Positions 32,801 through 40,643 of a stretch of 64,000 nt of DNA are shown in pieces; positions within the stretch are counted from its first letter, which is position 1; every line of letters begins with the position of its first letter. The translations under genes were made by a program, and so were the position numbers. Origin of the DNA: Neofusicoccum parvum (Eukaryota > Ascomycota > Dothideomycetes > Botryosphaeriales > Botryosphaeriaceae); contig CP087212.1 in NCBI GenBank assembly GCA_020912385.1, positions 1,860,001 to 1,924,000 of the forward strand, in the 5' to 3' direction. A model generated the notes under the pieces. It saw nothing but the letters and a program-made list of their open reading frames with translations, was not told the origin of the DNA and did no database searches.

Positions 32801-35538
32801 GTGATACCCAGGAGGTTCGAGATGATAGAGTCGATGGGGATACTTGTTGGCAACGGCCCTAGTCCCGTGGTAATTCCCAAAAGGCTTGATAAGACCGAGT
32901 CAAGTGGAACACTTGTTGGCAGAGTCAAGGAAAGGCTTGGGGTCCCGGTGATGGGTGACAAGGTGAGAGGAAGGCTCGGGGAAGGGATTGGACTGGATGA
33001 AAGGCTCGGCAAAGAGAGTGGAGAAAGAGTCGATAGACTAAGACCGAGAGACTGTGACAGGGAGAGGCTCAGCTGCAGCGAGGTTGGGAGCACAGGTGAT
33101 CTTGTCAAGCTGTCGACAATCTGTGAAAGCAACGAGGAGACAATCGGGTCGGGCAGAGCGGTTGTCAAGCCCTCGACGCTCGAGAGCAACGAGGACAGCT
33201 GCGGTCCGAGTGACGAAAGGGATATTGAAGATGGCCCACTGAGCGACAGCAAGGATGTGCTGACCGATGAAGGAAGCAGAGAGCTGGAGCTGGATGGAAT
33301 CGACAACGAAGACACCAGCACGCTCGAGAATTGGCTCGGGAGAAGGGAAGATAGCTCTTCGGACACCGAGACGGACGCTGACAAGCTGACTGAAGGATAC
33401 GTAGCAGAACTCAGGGTCGACGAAATATCCACGAGCTCGCTGAACAACGAGCTGAGTATGGCAGAGTCTGTCGAAGCCACGCTGAGTGATTCCAACAGCG
33501 AAGAAACCTCGGGCAGTACCGTTAGTGCAATAGACGACGCTGGTGAAAGTGGAGACACAAGGCTCGTGGGAAGGGAGAAGGGCCCGATTGCACTGCTGGA
33601 CGGGATTGTCAATGAGAACGTGGTGCTCAAAGTGGACAGGCTGAATGCGCTGATACTTGGAGAGCCGAGCGTAGAAGAGCTCTGAGAGCTAAAAGTCAAC
33701 GAAGATAGTGACGAGCTCAGGCTCAAAGAGCTCAGGCTCAAAGAGCTGGATCCAGGGAGTATAGGAGAGGCCGAGATCTCGGTTGGCAGGCTACTGAGGC
33801 TTGAAGATGCAGCCGATGATCCATAGGTTGAGGTGGAGCCGAGAATGATAGTTGAGAACCCAGACGAACCCGATATCGAAGGCAAATAAGATGAAACCGG
33901 AATACTGGAAGAGGGACCAACCGAGGCGGAGACAGAATTTGAGAGAGACAGCGAAGCGCTCACAGGCAGAGAAAAGGTGGAGCTGGATACCGAAGATGCA
34001 CTGCTACCGCTGCTGACTGTAAAAAGGTCCGAGATGGCGCTTGAAAGTAAGGGTGAACTTGGCAACACGCTGCTTGAGATGTAGCTGCTAGTCGAAAGTA
34101 GCTCCGAGACAACGCTCGATATCGAAGAAAAGCTTGGAGAAGCACTGCTGACTTCAGAGCTGCTGAGCGAATAGGACACTGGAGTGCTACTGGAAACAAG
34201 ATAGGTGCTGCTCGCTGATGGTCCCGTGGAAGCCCCGGTAGAGTACAGGGAAGAGAACTGGGGCTCAGTGCTGCTACCCAGAGAACTGAACGAGCTGGTC
34301 GCAGATGGGCTAGAGACAGAGAAAGATGCAGACGAAGACCCGGAGCTCGTACTCGGAAGGCTCAAAGAGCTAGAACTCGGAAGGTTCAGGGAGCTGGAGC
34401 TCGGAAGGCTCAGAGAGCTGGAACTTGGAAGGCTCAGAGAGCTGGAACTTGGAAGGCTCAGAGAGCTGGAACTCGGAAGGCTCAGGGTGCTGGAACTCTC
34501 AAGACTAGGCGAACTGATGCTCGGAAGGCTCAGAGAGCTGGTACTCGAAAAGCTCAGAGAGCTGGAACTCGAAAGGCTCAGAGAGCTGGTACTTGGAAGG
34601 CTCAGAGAGCTGGAACTCGGAAGGCTCAAAGGGCTGGAACTCGGAAGGCTCAGGGAGCTGGTACTCTGGAAGACCGGTGAACTGATGCTCGAAAGGCTTA
34701 GGGAGCTGGTGCTCAGAAGGCTCAGGATGCTGGTACTTGGAAGAATAGATACTACGGAGGAGGAGGATTCGATAGTACTCAAAGAGCTCAGCGAGCTTAT
34801 TCCAGAGGTAGAGAGAGACGAAGGATCGTACTCAGAGCTCGTGCCCGTAAAGCTTGGCGATCCTGTCGCAGATGATACGGAGATAGAAGAGGAGGAGGCA
34901 GACGACAACAGAGATTCGGATGTGCTGCTCGAGGTATAGCCAAACCCCGTCGTGCTCGAGGATGACGAGGAAGAAGAGCTTTCGGAGCTGGAAAGCTCAA
35001 TGGCACTAGTGGACGCGGGTCTATAGCTGCTTTCGGAGCCTGACGGGACAGAGAGCGTCGTACTTCCGAGTATGTAGCTGCTCAAAGACTCCAGGAGGCC
35101 TGTGGCCGAGCTCGTGGAGGTGGAACTTGTTGAGAGCGGTGGGCCAGGAGTCTGGTACGATGTGCTTGGCAGAATGATGGTTGTCCGAGGAATGGCAGGG
35201 GAAGTGCACAGTGGAAGGCTTGTTGAAGTCAGGGTATCAAGGTCGTCGGGCCTTGGGATGGTGATTGTCTGGTACGAAACCTCGGTGGTGCTGCTGAAAA
35301 TGGTAATAAGGGTGTCGACAAAGGTGGGGGCGTTTGTGACGGTAAGCTGATAGTCGGCGGCTATAGTAATGGTTGTGTCCTGGGAGACAGATGTCTGGAT
35401 CAGGACGGGCTGGCCAAAGACGCTTACGGCCACGTCAACCTCGAGGATGCGGTACAGGTTGCCGTCCTGGCGGTGCTCGAGGACACGGGCGGCGGCAAGC
35501 GGCACAAGCAGGGCCGCAGCCACGCGGCGGGGGATCAT
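23899..35538 (-). CDS. Giant secreted Ser/Pro/Leu-rich repeat protein (3,879 aa, single exon)
   Basis: One uninterrupted frame of 11.6 kb, unusual in a window where genes carry introns. It begins with ATG at 35538 and a signal-like N-terminus (MIPRRVAAALLVPLAAARVL). Residues about 20-110 look like a small folded region (YRILEVDVAVSVFGQPVLIQ, then Thr/Val strands). The rest is low complexity in blocks: SLPSSSS repeats (about 266-400), helical-looking LPTSVPLDSVLSSLLGITT units (about 850-1080 and 1770-1870), a long SLPSV/SLPTV pentapeptide field (about 1080-1766), Leu/Ser-rich LSDLSDLLS-type repeats, an SSPGV hexapeptide array (about 3400-3494) and an SSSAPAPLQ array (about 3546-3704). Almost no Cys. 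The C-terminus (TSSAISQISRV) has no hydrophobic tail, so no GPI anchor is visible. The role is unknown; a secreted wall- or surface-associated mucin-like protein is inference. Confidence 0.7.
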   Translation of the reverse strand: MIPRRVAAALLVPLAAARVLEHRQDGNLYRILEVDVAVSVFGQPVLIQTSVSQDTTITIAADYQLTVTNAPTFVDTLITIFSSTTEVSYQTITIPRPDDLDTLTSTSLPLCTSPAIPRTTIILPSTSYQTPGPPLSTSSTSTSSATGLLESLSSYILGSTTLSVPSGSESSYRPASTSAIELSSSESSSSSSSSSTTGFGYTSSSTSESLLSSASSSSISVSSATGSPSFTGTSSEYDPSSLSTSGISSLSSLSTIESSSSVVSILPSTSILSLLSTSSLSLSSISSPVFQSTSSLSLPSSSPLSLPSSSSLSLPSTSSLSLSSSSSLSFSSTSSLSLPSISSPSLESSSTLSLPSSSSLSLPSSSSLSLPSSSSLSLPSSSSLNLPSSSSLSLPSTSSGSSSASFSVSSPSATSSFSSLGSSTEPQFSSLYSTGASTGPSASSTYLVSSSTPVSYSLSSSEVSSASPSFSSISSVVSELLSTSSYISSSVLPSSPLLSSAISDLFTVSSGSSASSVSSSTFSLPVSASLSLSNSVSASVGPSSSIPVSSYLPSISGSSGFSTIILGSTSTYGSSAASSSLSSLPTEISASPILPGSSSLSLSSLSLSSSLSSLTFSSQSSSTLGSPSISAFSLSTLSTTFSLTIPSSSAIGPFSLPTSLVSPLSPASSIALTVLPEVSSLLESLSVASTDSAILSSLFSELVDISSTLSSATYPSVSLSASVSVSEELSSLLPSQFSSVLVSSLSIPSSSSSLLPSSVSTSLLSLSGPSSISLSSLGPQLSSLLSSVEGLTTALPDPIVSSLLSQIVDSLTRSPVLPTSLQLSLSLSQSLGLSLSTLSPLSLPSLSSSPIPSPSLPLTLSPITGTPSLSLTLPTSVPLDSVLSSLLGITTGLGPLPTSIPIDSIISNLLGITSSLGPLPTSVPVDSLISEILGITTRLPSLSLSLSLSPSLPTSIPIESVLSELLDISSLLSSVSLPLTLPTGLPTSLPLDTLISEVLGLTTRLPSLSLSLPLSLPSSVPVDSVLSELLGITTRLPSLPLPTSLPVESLLSEILGITTRLPSVSLPLSLPTSVPIDSVLSDLLGITTRLPSLSLSLPSLSLSVSLSLPSVSLPHPSISLPLSSLSLPSVSLPTVSLPTVSLPTVSLPTVSLPSVSPLSISLPLSSLSLPSVSLPTISLPSVSPLSISLPLSSLSLPSVSLPSVSLPSVSLPSVSLPSVSLPSVSLPTISLPSISLPLSSLSLPSVSLPTVSLPSISLPISGLSLLLPSVSLPSISLPLSSLSLSLPSVSLPSVSLPSISPLSISLSLPSVSLPSISLPLSSLSLSLPSVSLPSVSPLSISLPLSSLSLSLPSVSLPSISPLSISLPLSSLSLSLPSVSLPTVSLPTVSLPTVSLPTVSLPTVSLPTVSLPTVSLPTVSLPTVSLPTVSLPTVSLPSVSPPSISLPLSGLSLLLPSVSLPSVSLPSVSLPSVSLPSVSLPSVSLPSVSLPSVSPLSISLPLSSLSLSLPSVSLPSISLPSISPLSISLPLSSLSLSLPSVSVPSISLPSVSLPSISLPSVSLPSISPLSISLPLSSLSLSLPSVSLPSVSLPSISLPSVSLPSISPLSISLPLSSLSLSLPSVSLSSISLPLSSLSLSSVSLPLPTVSLPSISLPLSSVSLPLSSVSLPLSAVSLLLPSISLSLPSASLPSVSLPLSSVSLPLSSISLPLSSVSLPLSSVSLPLSSVSLPLPSVSLPLPSVSLPLSSVSLSLPTSLPSLSLGSSLSLPSISLSLSLASNVPLDSVVSDLLGGVTSILGSLPSGLPTSVPLDSVISDLLGVTSLLGTLPSGLPTSLPLDSVISNLLGVTSLLGSLPSGLPSSVPLDSVISNLLGSLSVPTNLLPLPSITAPSISSVPLPSISPPLPSLTSISPPGISLSGLASVSISLPTNLVSDLGSALQGVATDPAAVGSVLSDVGDVVQSLLSISPGLSLPPLSGLSVPALTSLPPLPTDAAGLSSALGGVTSLLQSLLPSATIPLLSELSALQSLLPTPPPVLSSLLGDISLLPSQLATDPLAATSLVSAIGDVVSGLPSAALPAISSLLSNALNPPTALPVLSSVLPSNPADLSSLLNSPLSSLLASPQLSNSLSAPLSDLSDLPTLPSALQSLPLSSLPVSSLPTAALSLALSLSASAPDLGSALGSSGVLASILPGASSPLGQSLALPSNPADLASLASQIPALSSVASDLPVLSSVLGQPSLPVSAGLPSSGLPLSSGPLDLVTAAPRPIPSDLASINSAVSQVLSDLSDLLSTNLPLASLASQLPTNLGGLASALSSSAPSDEAVSQLLSSLAPSLPTGVLPSLGESSPGLPTPSIGLPSDSPGLSSPGLPSSGVPSLGIPSAGLPTDSGVADALSSLESALPTAVPLSTLSAVSDLSDILPGLSTDAPLASALASDLASSLPLATALSQILSALASSGLPPLFSPSSPAVSPSVTAAVSASVPLSSAIDTNPFDDVSGIASPTDLGSALSALPTALPSDLSAVTGAPPASVASDLLSALPSSPPGSLGSVLSGLVGGLASNPGDLASALQSLGASLSLSAGLNLLSSSAPAVTSPGLPLASPSALLPTTSAVDLGSSSSLPGGLTPSSLPSTPPDLDSALPSDVLPSSPPGLDSALPSDVLSALPSNPVASSFANDVSEILSNLPTAVPTDNLASAVNSALGSLGLLLSGGPASSSNGPVPAVSAPSGLSVVSASPPASVDLSDTGLPDVGSLSPGSVLPTDALNSPSPGSVFPTDAFSALNPVASLLSPSLGSPQASSQLLSGGGLASLLAPGQSTPAVGGSQIPTASPSVPLASDIDTDSALPSISGVASNLSPVPSVTDFNPVGTLLSQVGDLVTNPSAVLSLLSQVASGVGDILTNPSAVPSVLSGVASGLAALPSDVASPILSDVGQALTNPSDLPSVLSQIGNNLGNFFTSTPVPTPPAGSSALPPDQVNSALSDFSDAVTNSVALPSALSQSQSDLGALPSNPVQSSAVDSVLSDLNAVLTNPSAALPSALSNLGNALTSLVGGLLSSQVTPTPSSNGPPVSQISSPLASDVESSLNTPDLGLGSTPSAPNILNTAASNLLGGLSPSLSGAASTPAAGNSLSGPSSAPAASSAPSGLGLSLGLSLGGSPAATPPGPSAAVSAPAAASANPAPIVGSSPVGSVVDSGLPSAPIAASSPAAGVPSGDLNSLLSSGAGAPSSPTAALPSSNSPAVLSTDSDVQSAFPTVNSPAVLPSSSGPGILPSSSPPAVLSSDTPAAVLSSSAPAALSSVPVSPALSSSAAASSNLLALVSGLGSLLNPGGSATPSSGAAPAQSSSAPPASVVPSSSAPAAVLSSNSPAASLPDTNAPAIVPSSSAPVAASSVPASAPLSSPAASNSPGASSSPGAPSSPEVTSSPGVTSSPGVTSSPGASNSPGVSSSPGAPSSPGVSNSPGVSSSPGVSSSPGVSSSPGVSSSPGVSSSPGVSSSPAALSSSAAASSNLLGLPSGGLNSLLNLGSSSAAAAPVQPSSAPTAAIGPSSSAPAAPPSSSAAAALPSSSNNNPASANSPAGLPSSPTAAIPPSSSAPAPLQSSSALAAPPSSSAPAAVPSSSAAAAPPSSSAPAPLQSSSAAAAPPSSSAPAAVPSSSAAAALPSSSAPAPLQSSSAPAALPSSSAPAPLQSSSAAAAPPGSSSIPAAASSPNGASGSVGASASASASANPPPASATAGTASPAPSAPGSSSPAAVLSSTNAPAALASSNTPAIQPSSSAPAAASPGNSPLSSVAQNPSSSVAPLSSSTSPRSSSSASSIASVPSSSGAATSSAANPLSSSSAVQAAPSTLLTTTRAATTAAPSTLSTSTRAATSSAISQISRV
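24425..24900 (-). repeat. Ala/Pro/Ser coding array (SSSAPAPLQ-type units)
   Basis: Tandem units of about 60 nt encoding SSSAPAPLQ followed by SSSAAAAPP variants near the C-terminus of the giant protein. Units differ by synonymous and conservative changes. Confidence 0.75.
25060..25345 (-). repeat. 18-nt tandem array encoding SSPGV(S/T)
   Basis: About 16 tandem hexapeptide units, mostly SPGVSS with SPGAPS and SPGVTS variants. Neighbouring units are often identical in DNA, indicating recent slippage or unequal exchange. Confidence 0.85.
30240..32260 (-). repeat. 2-kb pentapeptide field (SLPSV/SLPTV, 15-nt periodicity)
   Basis: Dense tandem and interspersed 15-nt units encode Ser-Leu-Pro-(Ser/Thr)-Val, with larger 90-130 nt super-repeats (a leucine-rich SISLPLSSLSLSL segment followed by SLPSV runs). 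Two near-perfect stretches lie at about 31066-31180 (SLPSV) and 31244-31405 (SLPTV). Confidence 0.88.
34340..34740 (-). repeat. Ser/Leu coding repeats near the N-terminus of the giant protein
   Basis: Units of about 24 nt encode SSSSLSLP in tandem (about 15 copies, imperfect). Part of the same coding frame as the pentapeptide field. Confidence 0.8.
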
Positions 35539-36298
35539 GTCCAGCTGGTGTCAGTATCGCTTACCTTCTTACCTTGCGACGCGAACAAACGAGTGGACAG
35601 CACGGGGGCTGGAGGAGCAACACGAGGGGTCGGAGCGAGCGCAGTGGGGAGCGGCCGGCTGGCCGGCGGTGCAGGCGCAATAAGTGGTCACGGTCGAGGC
35701 CAGCGAGAAATGTGATCTGCAAAACACAGCACGGTGGATTTTGATTGCGCGAGCAACGCGTTGGAATCCTTGCATCTACGGAGTGGAGGCCAGAAGGCGG
35801 CGGCTCCGCGTGGTGAGTGGCTCCTGGTCGACGGGGTGAGAGGCCCGGCGGGCGGAGGCTGCTGCGCGGAATGCAGGCCATCGCGGCGGGGAATGCGCCA
35901 TTATCACCGCACCGTCGCCGGCAGATGCCACGGCGGGCGAGGAGTGCTGCGCTGCCGGCAGGCTGGATGGCGAGGCGAGGCGAGGCGGCGGCGTGGATGG
36001 AGGAGTTGTTGGAGCAGCGGGCGGCCGAGACGCGTTGGAGCCGCTGGCTTGGCGAGGCTTGTTCGCTCGCGTCTCGCCCACCGCACCGCGCGGCCTCACC
36101 CACCGTCCACCACCCGCCATCCGCCGTCCACCATCCCTGCGCTCGTCGAGGAATCCTCGCCATCCATCGCCCGCAATGCCACGTCGCCCCCCGTTGCCCC
36201 GGCGTGTCCTTGTCCTCGCCGCAACGAAAGCCAGAACGCCGCATAAAGAAGCCCGCCCGTGGGCCCGTCGTCCGTTTCTTTGAGAGCCGTGGCCATTG
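35539..36298. other. GC-rich upstream region of the giant gene
   Basis: Holds the promoter and leader of the giant repeat-protein gene and the 3' flank of the coiled-coil gene. Long overlapping frames on both strands reflect GC content; none has family features. Confidence 0.5.
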
Positions 36299-36820
36299 TC
36301 ACCTGCTCCCCGCATAGCGGATGCGGATCGGCAGGCTGCACTGCTCCATCAGCCCGCTGCCGACGAAGACCTCCTCCAGCATGTCGACCACGTCGATCTG
36401 GCTGTGCTGCATCTTGGCGATGGCCGCCTGCACGCGCTCCGCCTCCGCCGCCGCCTCCAGCTCTGTCTCTTTCTGCTGCCGTTCCAGCCTCGACAGCTCG
36501 AGAGACAGCTCCGCGTTGTCCGGCCTGCTGGCAGCCTCCTGCAACTTCGCCCTGCATCCTGCTCTCTTGCGCTCAATCCCCTTGAGTTCCTTGGCCACCG
36601 TTTCTGCGTGCTTTGTGCGGTGTCCGGTTTCTCGTTTCGCCCAGATGCAGGCCTGCATCTTGTACGAGAGCTTCTCGCTCAAGAGGATTGCCGCCCGTTC
36701 AGCCGTGCCATCGTGGACAGCAACCATCAGAGCATCTCCAGCAGTGTAGTCCGACGCCTCATCTCCACGTCCCGGCTTCCACCACCACCTGGTTTCCCGA
36801 GGCACTCTTGAGTTGGTCAT
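36299..36820 (-). CDS. Hypothetical coiled-coil protein, 173 aa
   Basis: Not recognised. Starting at the ATG at 36820 (MTNSRVPRETRWWWKPGRGD), the frame encodes a charged, heptad-like region rich in Glu, Ala, Lys and Arg from about residue 40 to 145 (for example LSLELSRLERQQKETELEAA), then IDVVDMLEEVFVGSGLMEQC and a short C-terminus. The same frame is open to an earlier ATG at 36949, but that extension is of mixed, unlikely composition. The last codons read AGC AGG TGA; an AG|GTGACA donor overlaps the stop, so a further exon downstream is possible though none was found. Divergent from the DUF6590 gene. Confidence 0.5.
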   Translation of the reverse strand: MTNSRVPRETRWWWKPGRGDEASDYTAGDALMVAVHDGTAERAAILLSEKLSYKMQACIWAKRETGHRTKHAETVAKELKGIERKRAGCRAKLQEAASRPDNAELSLELSRLERQQKETELEAAAEAERVQAAIAKMQHSQIDVVDMLEEVFVGSGLMEQCSLPIRIRYAGSR

Positions 36821-37108
36821 TTCTGCGGGGGATTCGAGTGAAAGTTGTGCCCTGTGATTCCATGCGCGCCGCGATCCCCTTATAATGCTCCAAGGATGTT
36901 GCATGGATGAACGCGGATGTATACCCCAACAGCTTGGGCAGCATAGCATGTGACTGCTACACGAAGGACTTTGGATGCTTTCGGTTGCTGGTTGTCGGCC
37001 ATTTTCATCTTTGTGTCTGCCTGCTCATTGTTTGTTCCTCGTCATAAGCTCGCACCCTCGACAGCTTTCTAGCGAACGCATCGTGACCAGACATACGACA
37101 ATCTCAAC

Positions 37109-38317
37109 ATGGGAAGAAGCGAGGACGATCCGGAAGAGATCCGCCGGCGGGGCGGCTCTCAGAATCGCCCGTTGCATAAAGTCAGTCTTTCGTCGTTGGT
37201 CGACAAGTCGGGCAACACAACTCAGGCACAAAAGCCTGGCAAGACACCGGATCAGAACACTGAAAGTGGTACCTCCGGTGAAGACTATGTTTCCCCTCAT
37301 AGCAGCTCCAGCCCCAAGCCCCCACCACTCCACGAGGAGCCCGTTGAAAAGCTGGGGGCACCTCATAGACTTTGGCTCGGCCACACGCCCACGACAGACC
37401 ATACTGGCACCAGGGCCCGCAACGACCCGGATTTTGACTATGGTGAGATCATCAGAGCGCCATACATCAGTCTGCACACCGGACCAATCGACCCCGACGA
37501 TAAACAGCTCGTCGCGTTACCTCTACTACTCGAGAAGTGCCGCGATAGAACTCGGTGGGCATGGGTGCAGATGCGGTACTTCATAGTGCTGTGCAGGTTC
37601 AACACTACCCTGATCGTGCTGCCAATGTTCACGTATGGAGGCAAGGGCCTCCGCTCGAAGCATGAGATGGAAAAGCTCAACTACATGGCTGTCCGCTCCC
37701 CTGCAAGGGCAGATGCAAAGAACGATTCGCCTTGGAGGCCACCGCTGCTGCACGAAAAGAGCTTCGTGAATAGCATGCCAAACAGCTACGTCTGGCTTAC
37801 CAACCCGATAATGCTTGAGCACTCTAGTACGTATATTGAAAGGACTGGGCCTGAAAAGGGACCTGGCGGGAAGCACCGACCTATTCGACCTCCTGCAAGA
37901 CAGTCAGCCCGCCTCATCAGGCAGAGCTACATACAATTGGTTGACACATTCCTGAAACGCGTGCATGCCGGGTTCAACCCGGAATGGAGAACCCGGATCC
38001 AAGAGCAGAGAAAAGCCCTTGTGCAAGGTATACCCCTCAAGAGCCCACCAGGGCCGACACCTGTGGCACCATGGGCACGAGACGCGTCCTCAGCAAAAAG
38101 CAATCAGCCGGTGGCGCAAGTGGCACAGAAGCCTTTAGGAGCACCCAGTAATCACCCCCAACAGGAAGTCCCGCGGGCACGTAGAACATCTGATACGGTC
38201 CCGGCACTCGATTCCTCGGAATATCCACCATTACCTTCTTCAAAGCCTAGTATGACCTTGAATCAGACACCAAAGCAGCCACCGGGACCGCGGCACCAGG
38301 TACCACAACAGCAATGA
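37109..38317 (+). CDS. DUF6590-domain protein (402 aa, 3' end uncertain)
   Basis: Fungal-specific family of unknown function, common in accessory regions. The start ATG at 37109 is followed by a disordered Ser/Pro-rich N-terminus. The domain runs from about residue 110 to 255: DFDYGEIIRAPYISLHT, WVQMRYFIVLCRFNTTLIVL, PMFTYGGKGLRSKHEMEKLN, SYVWLTNPIMLEHSSTYIER. The C-terminal third is Pro/Gln-rich and ends at TGA 38315. After this stop the frame stays open for 60 codons of similar Gln/Pro-rich sequence. Alternatively a 46-nt segment with GT..AG ends (38301-38346) would remove the stop and lead into a different frame ending near 38625. Which end is right cannot be decided here. Confidence 0.72.
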   Translation: MGRSEDDPEEIRRRGGSQNRPLHKVSLSSLVDKSGNTTQAQKPGKTPDQNTESGTSGEDYVSPHSSSSPKPPPLHEEPVEKLGAPHRLWLGHTPTTDHTGTRARNDPDFDYGEIIRAPYISLHTGPIDPDDKQLVALPLLLEKCRDRTRWAWVQMRYFIVLCRFNTTLIVLPMFTYGGKGLRSKHEMEKLNYMAVRSPARADAKNDSPWRPPLLHEKSFVNSMPNSYVWLTNPIMLEHSSTYIERTGPEKGPGGKHRPIRPPARQSARLIRQSYIQLVDTFLKRVHAGFNPEWRTRIQEQRKALVQGIPLKSPPGPTPVAPWARDASSAKSNQPVAQVAQKPLGAPSNHPQQEVPRARRTSDTVPALDSSEYPPLPSSKPSMTLNQTPKQPPGPRHQVPQQQ

Positions 38318-39162
38318 GCACTGCAGCAACAAAAAGTATCACCAGGACCGCAGCAACAACAAGCGCCACCCAGAAGGGGCTCATATCACATACCAAAGCA
38401 GCAGGGACCCTTCAATAACTCATCAGGATCTGTCGTTTCGGGGGTCTCCTTCGAATTTCACAATACCCGAGAGGACCAAGAGCAAGGCAATTGTCACCAA
38501 GAATCCTAATGGTGAGGTGATCACGCTAGACAAGATGTCGTCGTCCTCAGCTGCACGCCGGTCAAAGCCCTTGGATGTTGCGGGTTCGCAGAAACACGAA
38601 GCGAAGGAAAGACGAACGGATTGAAAATCCGGGGACGATTGGCGAGGTAATTGCGGAGCGTAGACTAAAGCAAGATTGCATAGGAGCTTGGTCTCCGACT
38701 GCACCACAAAGAGACCTCCAGCTCTGTTTTCGTGTATACTCAGAGAGCACGCTCTTTGTTCTTTCCAAGTCATTTCCGATTCATGAATGCACGTCTCTTC
38801 ATACCCGGGGCAGAGGGCAACACGTGAGTTGACCAGAGTCTTGTGCTAACACTTTGGCACCGGGAGACGTGGTGATCCATGATGCTTCGAGACAAGAGAG
38901 CTCTTTCCAGAGCATGACATCAAACGGCCTGCAACTGTATGGAACTAAATCAATGTGCACAGGAATGCGATGGTGTTGGCATGGACAAACACTCGAAACG
39001 GTGCTGTAGACTGCTCGGATCGCAGACTTGAGGTCTTGGTTCATGGAAAATCATTCATGCATTTCCGTCTACTGTCTATTCTTTTTGATTCCTCCAAACC
39101 CATGGTTCCATGGTCGTGCGCAGCAAAAAAATGGGTATTTTTCCTTTTTCAACAAAACGTCT
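38318..39162. other. Possible 3' extension of the DUF6590 gene, then intergenic
   Basis: 38318-38500 continues the Gln/Pro-rich frame of the upstream gene past its stop; 38400-38625 contains a second open frame (RTKSKAIVTKNPNGEVITLD) joined to it only by a putative 46-nt intron. From about 38640 to 39162 no gene is seen. Confidence 0.45.
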
Positions 39163-40643
39163 CTAAGCGTTGACGATCTCCGGGGCGGGAGCGCCGTAGG
39201 GCAGAATCTTGCCGGACTCGATGTGGACCCAGCCGTAGTGGATGAGCTCGGAGTTGGTGGCCATCTGCTGGCCCCAGGCGCCGAGGTCCTTGAGGAAGCT
39301 CTGGAGGTTCTCCTCCCGGCCGAGATCGATGGGCTCGTGGTCCTTGCCGATCTGGAGCATGTGGGAGCCTGCGTGGCACGAATTGTCAGCGTGGTCGGTG
39401 GCGGGGGCGGCGGGGAAAGCAGCTTACCGGCAGCAATGGTGTTGAAGAGGTAGTCGGTGGGGTCGCCCTTCTGGATGATGGCGCCCTTGACCTTGCCGGC
39501 GAGGATGTCCTTGCAGAACCGGGGCTCCTGGCAGAGCGGCCGGCCAAGAGCAACGGCGTCGACGATGCTCAGGCACTGGACCATGGCGCCGACGGTGCGC
39601 AGACCACCGACGAGGTAGCACTTGGTCTTGGTGAGGTTAGGGGCCATCAGCTCGGCGAATTCCAGGAAGTAGGCCTCGCGGCGCTTGGTGGAGTCGCGCT
39701 TGTTGTGGAGGAAGCCGAGATCCTCGTAGGAGCCGCCGGAGATCTCGACGAAGTCGAAGCTGGCGTCCTCGAGGACCTTGCACAGCTTCTTGGCCTCCTC
39801 GGCCTGGAAGTCCTTGTCCTGGAACTCGGTCGAGTTGAGCTTGATGCCCATGACGAAGTTGGGGCCGGTCCTGGCGCGCACGGCCGCCGCGATCTCGGTG
39901 ATGATCCGCGCACGGTTCTCGATGGGGCCGCCGTACTTGTCAGTGCGCTTGTTGGTGTCGGGGGAGAGGAACTGGGCAAGAAGATAGCCGTGGGCCGCGT
40001 GCACCTGGATGCCGTCGCCGCCGGCCTTCTCCATGTACTCGGCGGTGTGGGCGAAGCCCTCGATGATGCCGTTAATGTCCTCCTGCGTGGCCGGACGCGG
40101 CTTGGCGAAGTGCATGCCCATGACCTCCTTCTCGAGCTTCACATCACTGGCCGAGATGGGGTTGGGCTGGATGGCGTCCCTGGTCTCGCGTTCAGCAGCT
40201 GTTCCACCAGCGGTCCCAAACCAGAAAGGCCCCACTTACCAGACTTGCCTGCCAGCGTGGCTGACCTGGGTGAGGAAGATGGAGCCGTGCTTGTTGCACT
40301 CGGTGGCCATGGCCTTGAAGGCCTCGAAGCGCTCGCCCTCGAAGGGGGCGTCCTTGGGGATGATGGGGTTGCCCATGGCCTCGAGGTGCTCGGGCTCGAA
40401 GAAGGTGTTGCCGGTGACAACGACACCAATCTCGCCCTCGCCCCATCTCCGGTACAGGTTGATGAGCTCCTTGGACGGGATGCCGCGCTTCTCGACGTTC
40501 TTGAAGTCCCACGAGGACATGCGCTCGGTCAGAGGAGCCTTGAGGAAGCGGTTCTTGGCCACGCGGCCGGAGAACTCGAACTTGAGAGGCTGGCCCAGGG
40601 GAGCCGGGTCAACGTTCTCGGACTCGAAGCGGGGAGAAGACAT
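39163..40643 (-). CDS. NADH:flavin oxidoreductase (Old Yellow Enzyme family)
   Basis: FMN-dependent TIM-barrel ene-reductase; substrate unknown. Three exons: 40643-40240, 40179-39428, 39368-39163; 454 codons (453 aa); introns of 60 and 59 nt. Landmarks: NRFLKAPLTERMSSW, WGEGEIGVVVTGNTF, TQVSHAGRQVWDAIQPNPIS across intron 1, the barrel His pair motif GIQVHAAHGYLLAQFLSPDT, NKRTDKYGGPIENRARI, and near the C-terminal side of the barrel VGGLRTV and DAVALGRPLCQEP (FMN phosphate site). The C-terminal 70 residues after intron 2 are an extension seen in fungal NADH-oxidase-like members. Strong C/G-ending codon bias suggests good expression. Confidence 0.92.

Noticed and set aside
29996..33685. 1,229-codon plus-strand open frame opposite the giant repeat protein
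   Set aside because: It is the antisense shadow of the pentapeptide field: 15-nt units with no stop on one strand also stay open on the other. It has no signal peptide, no domain and starts inside the repeats.
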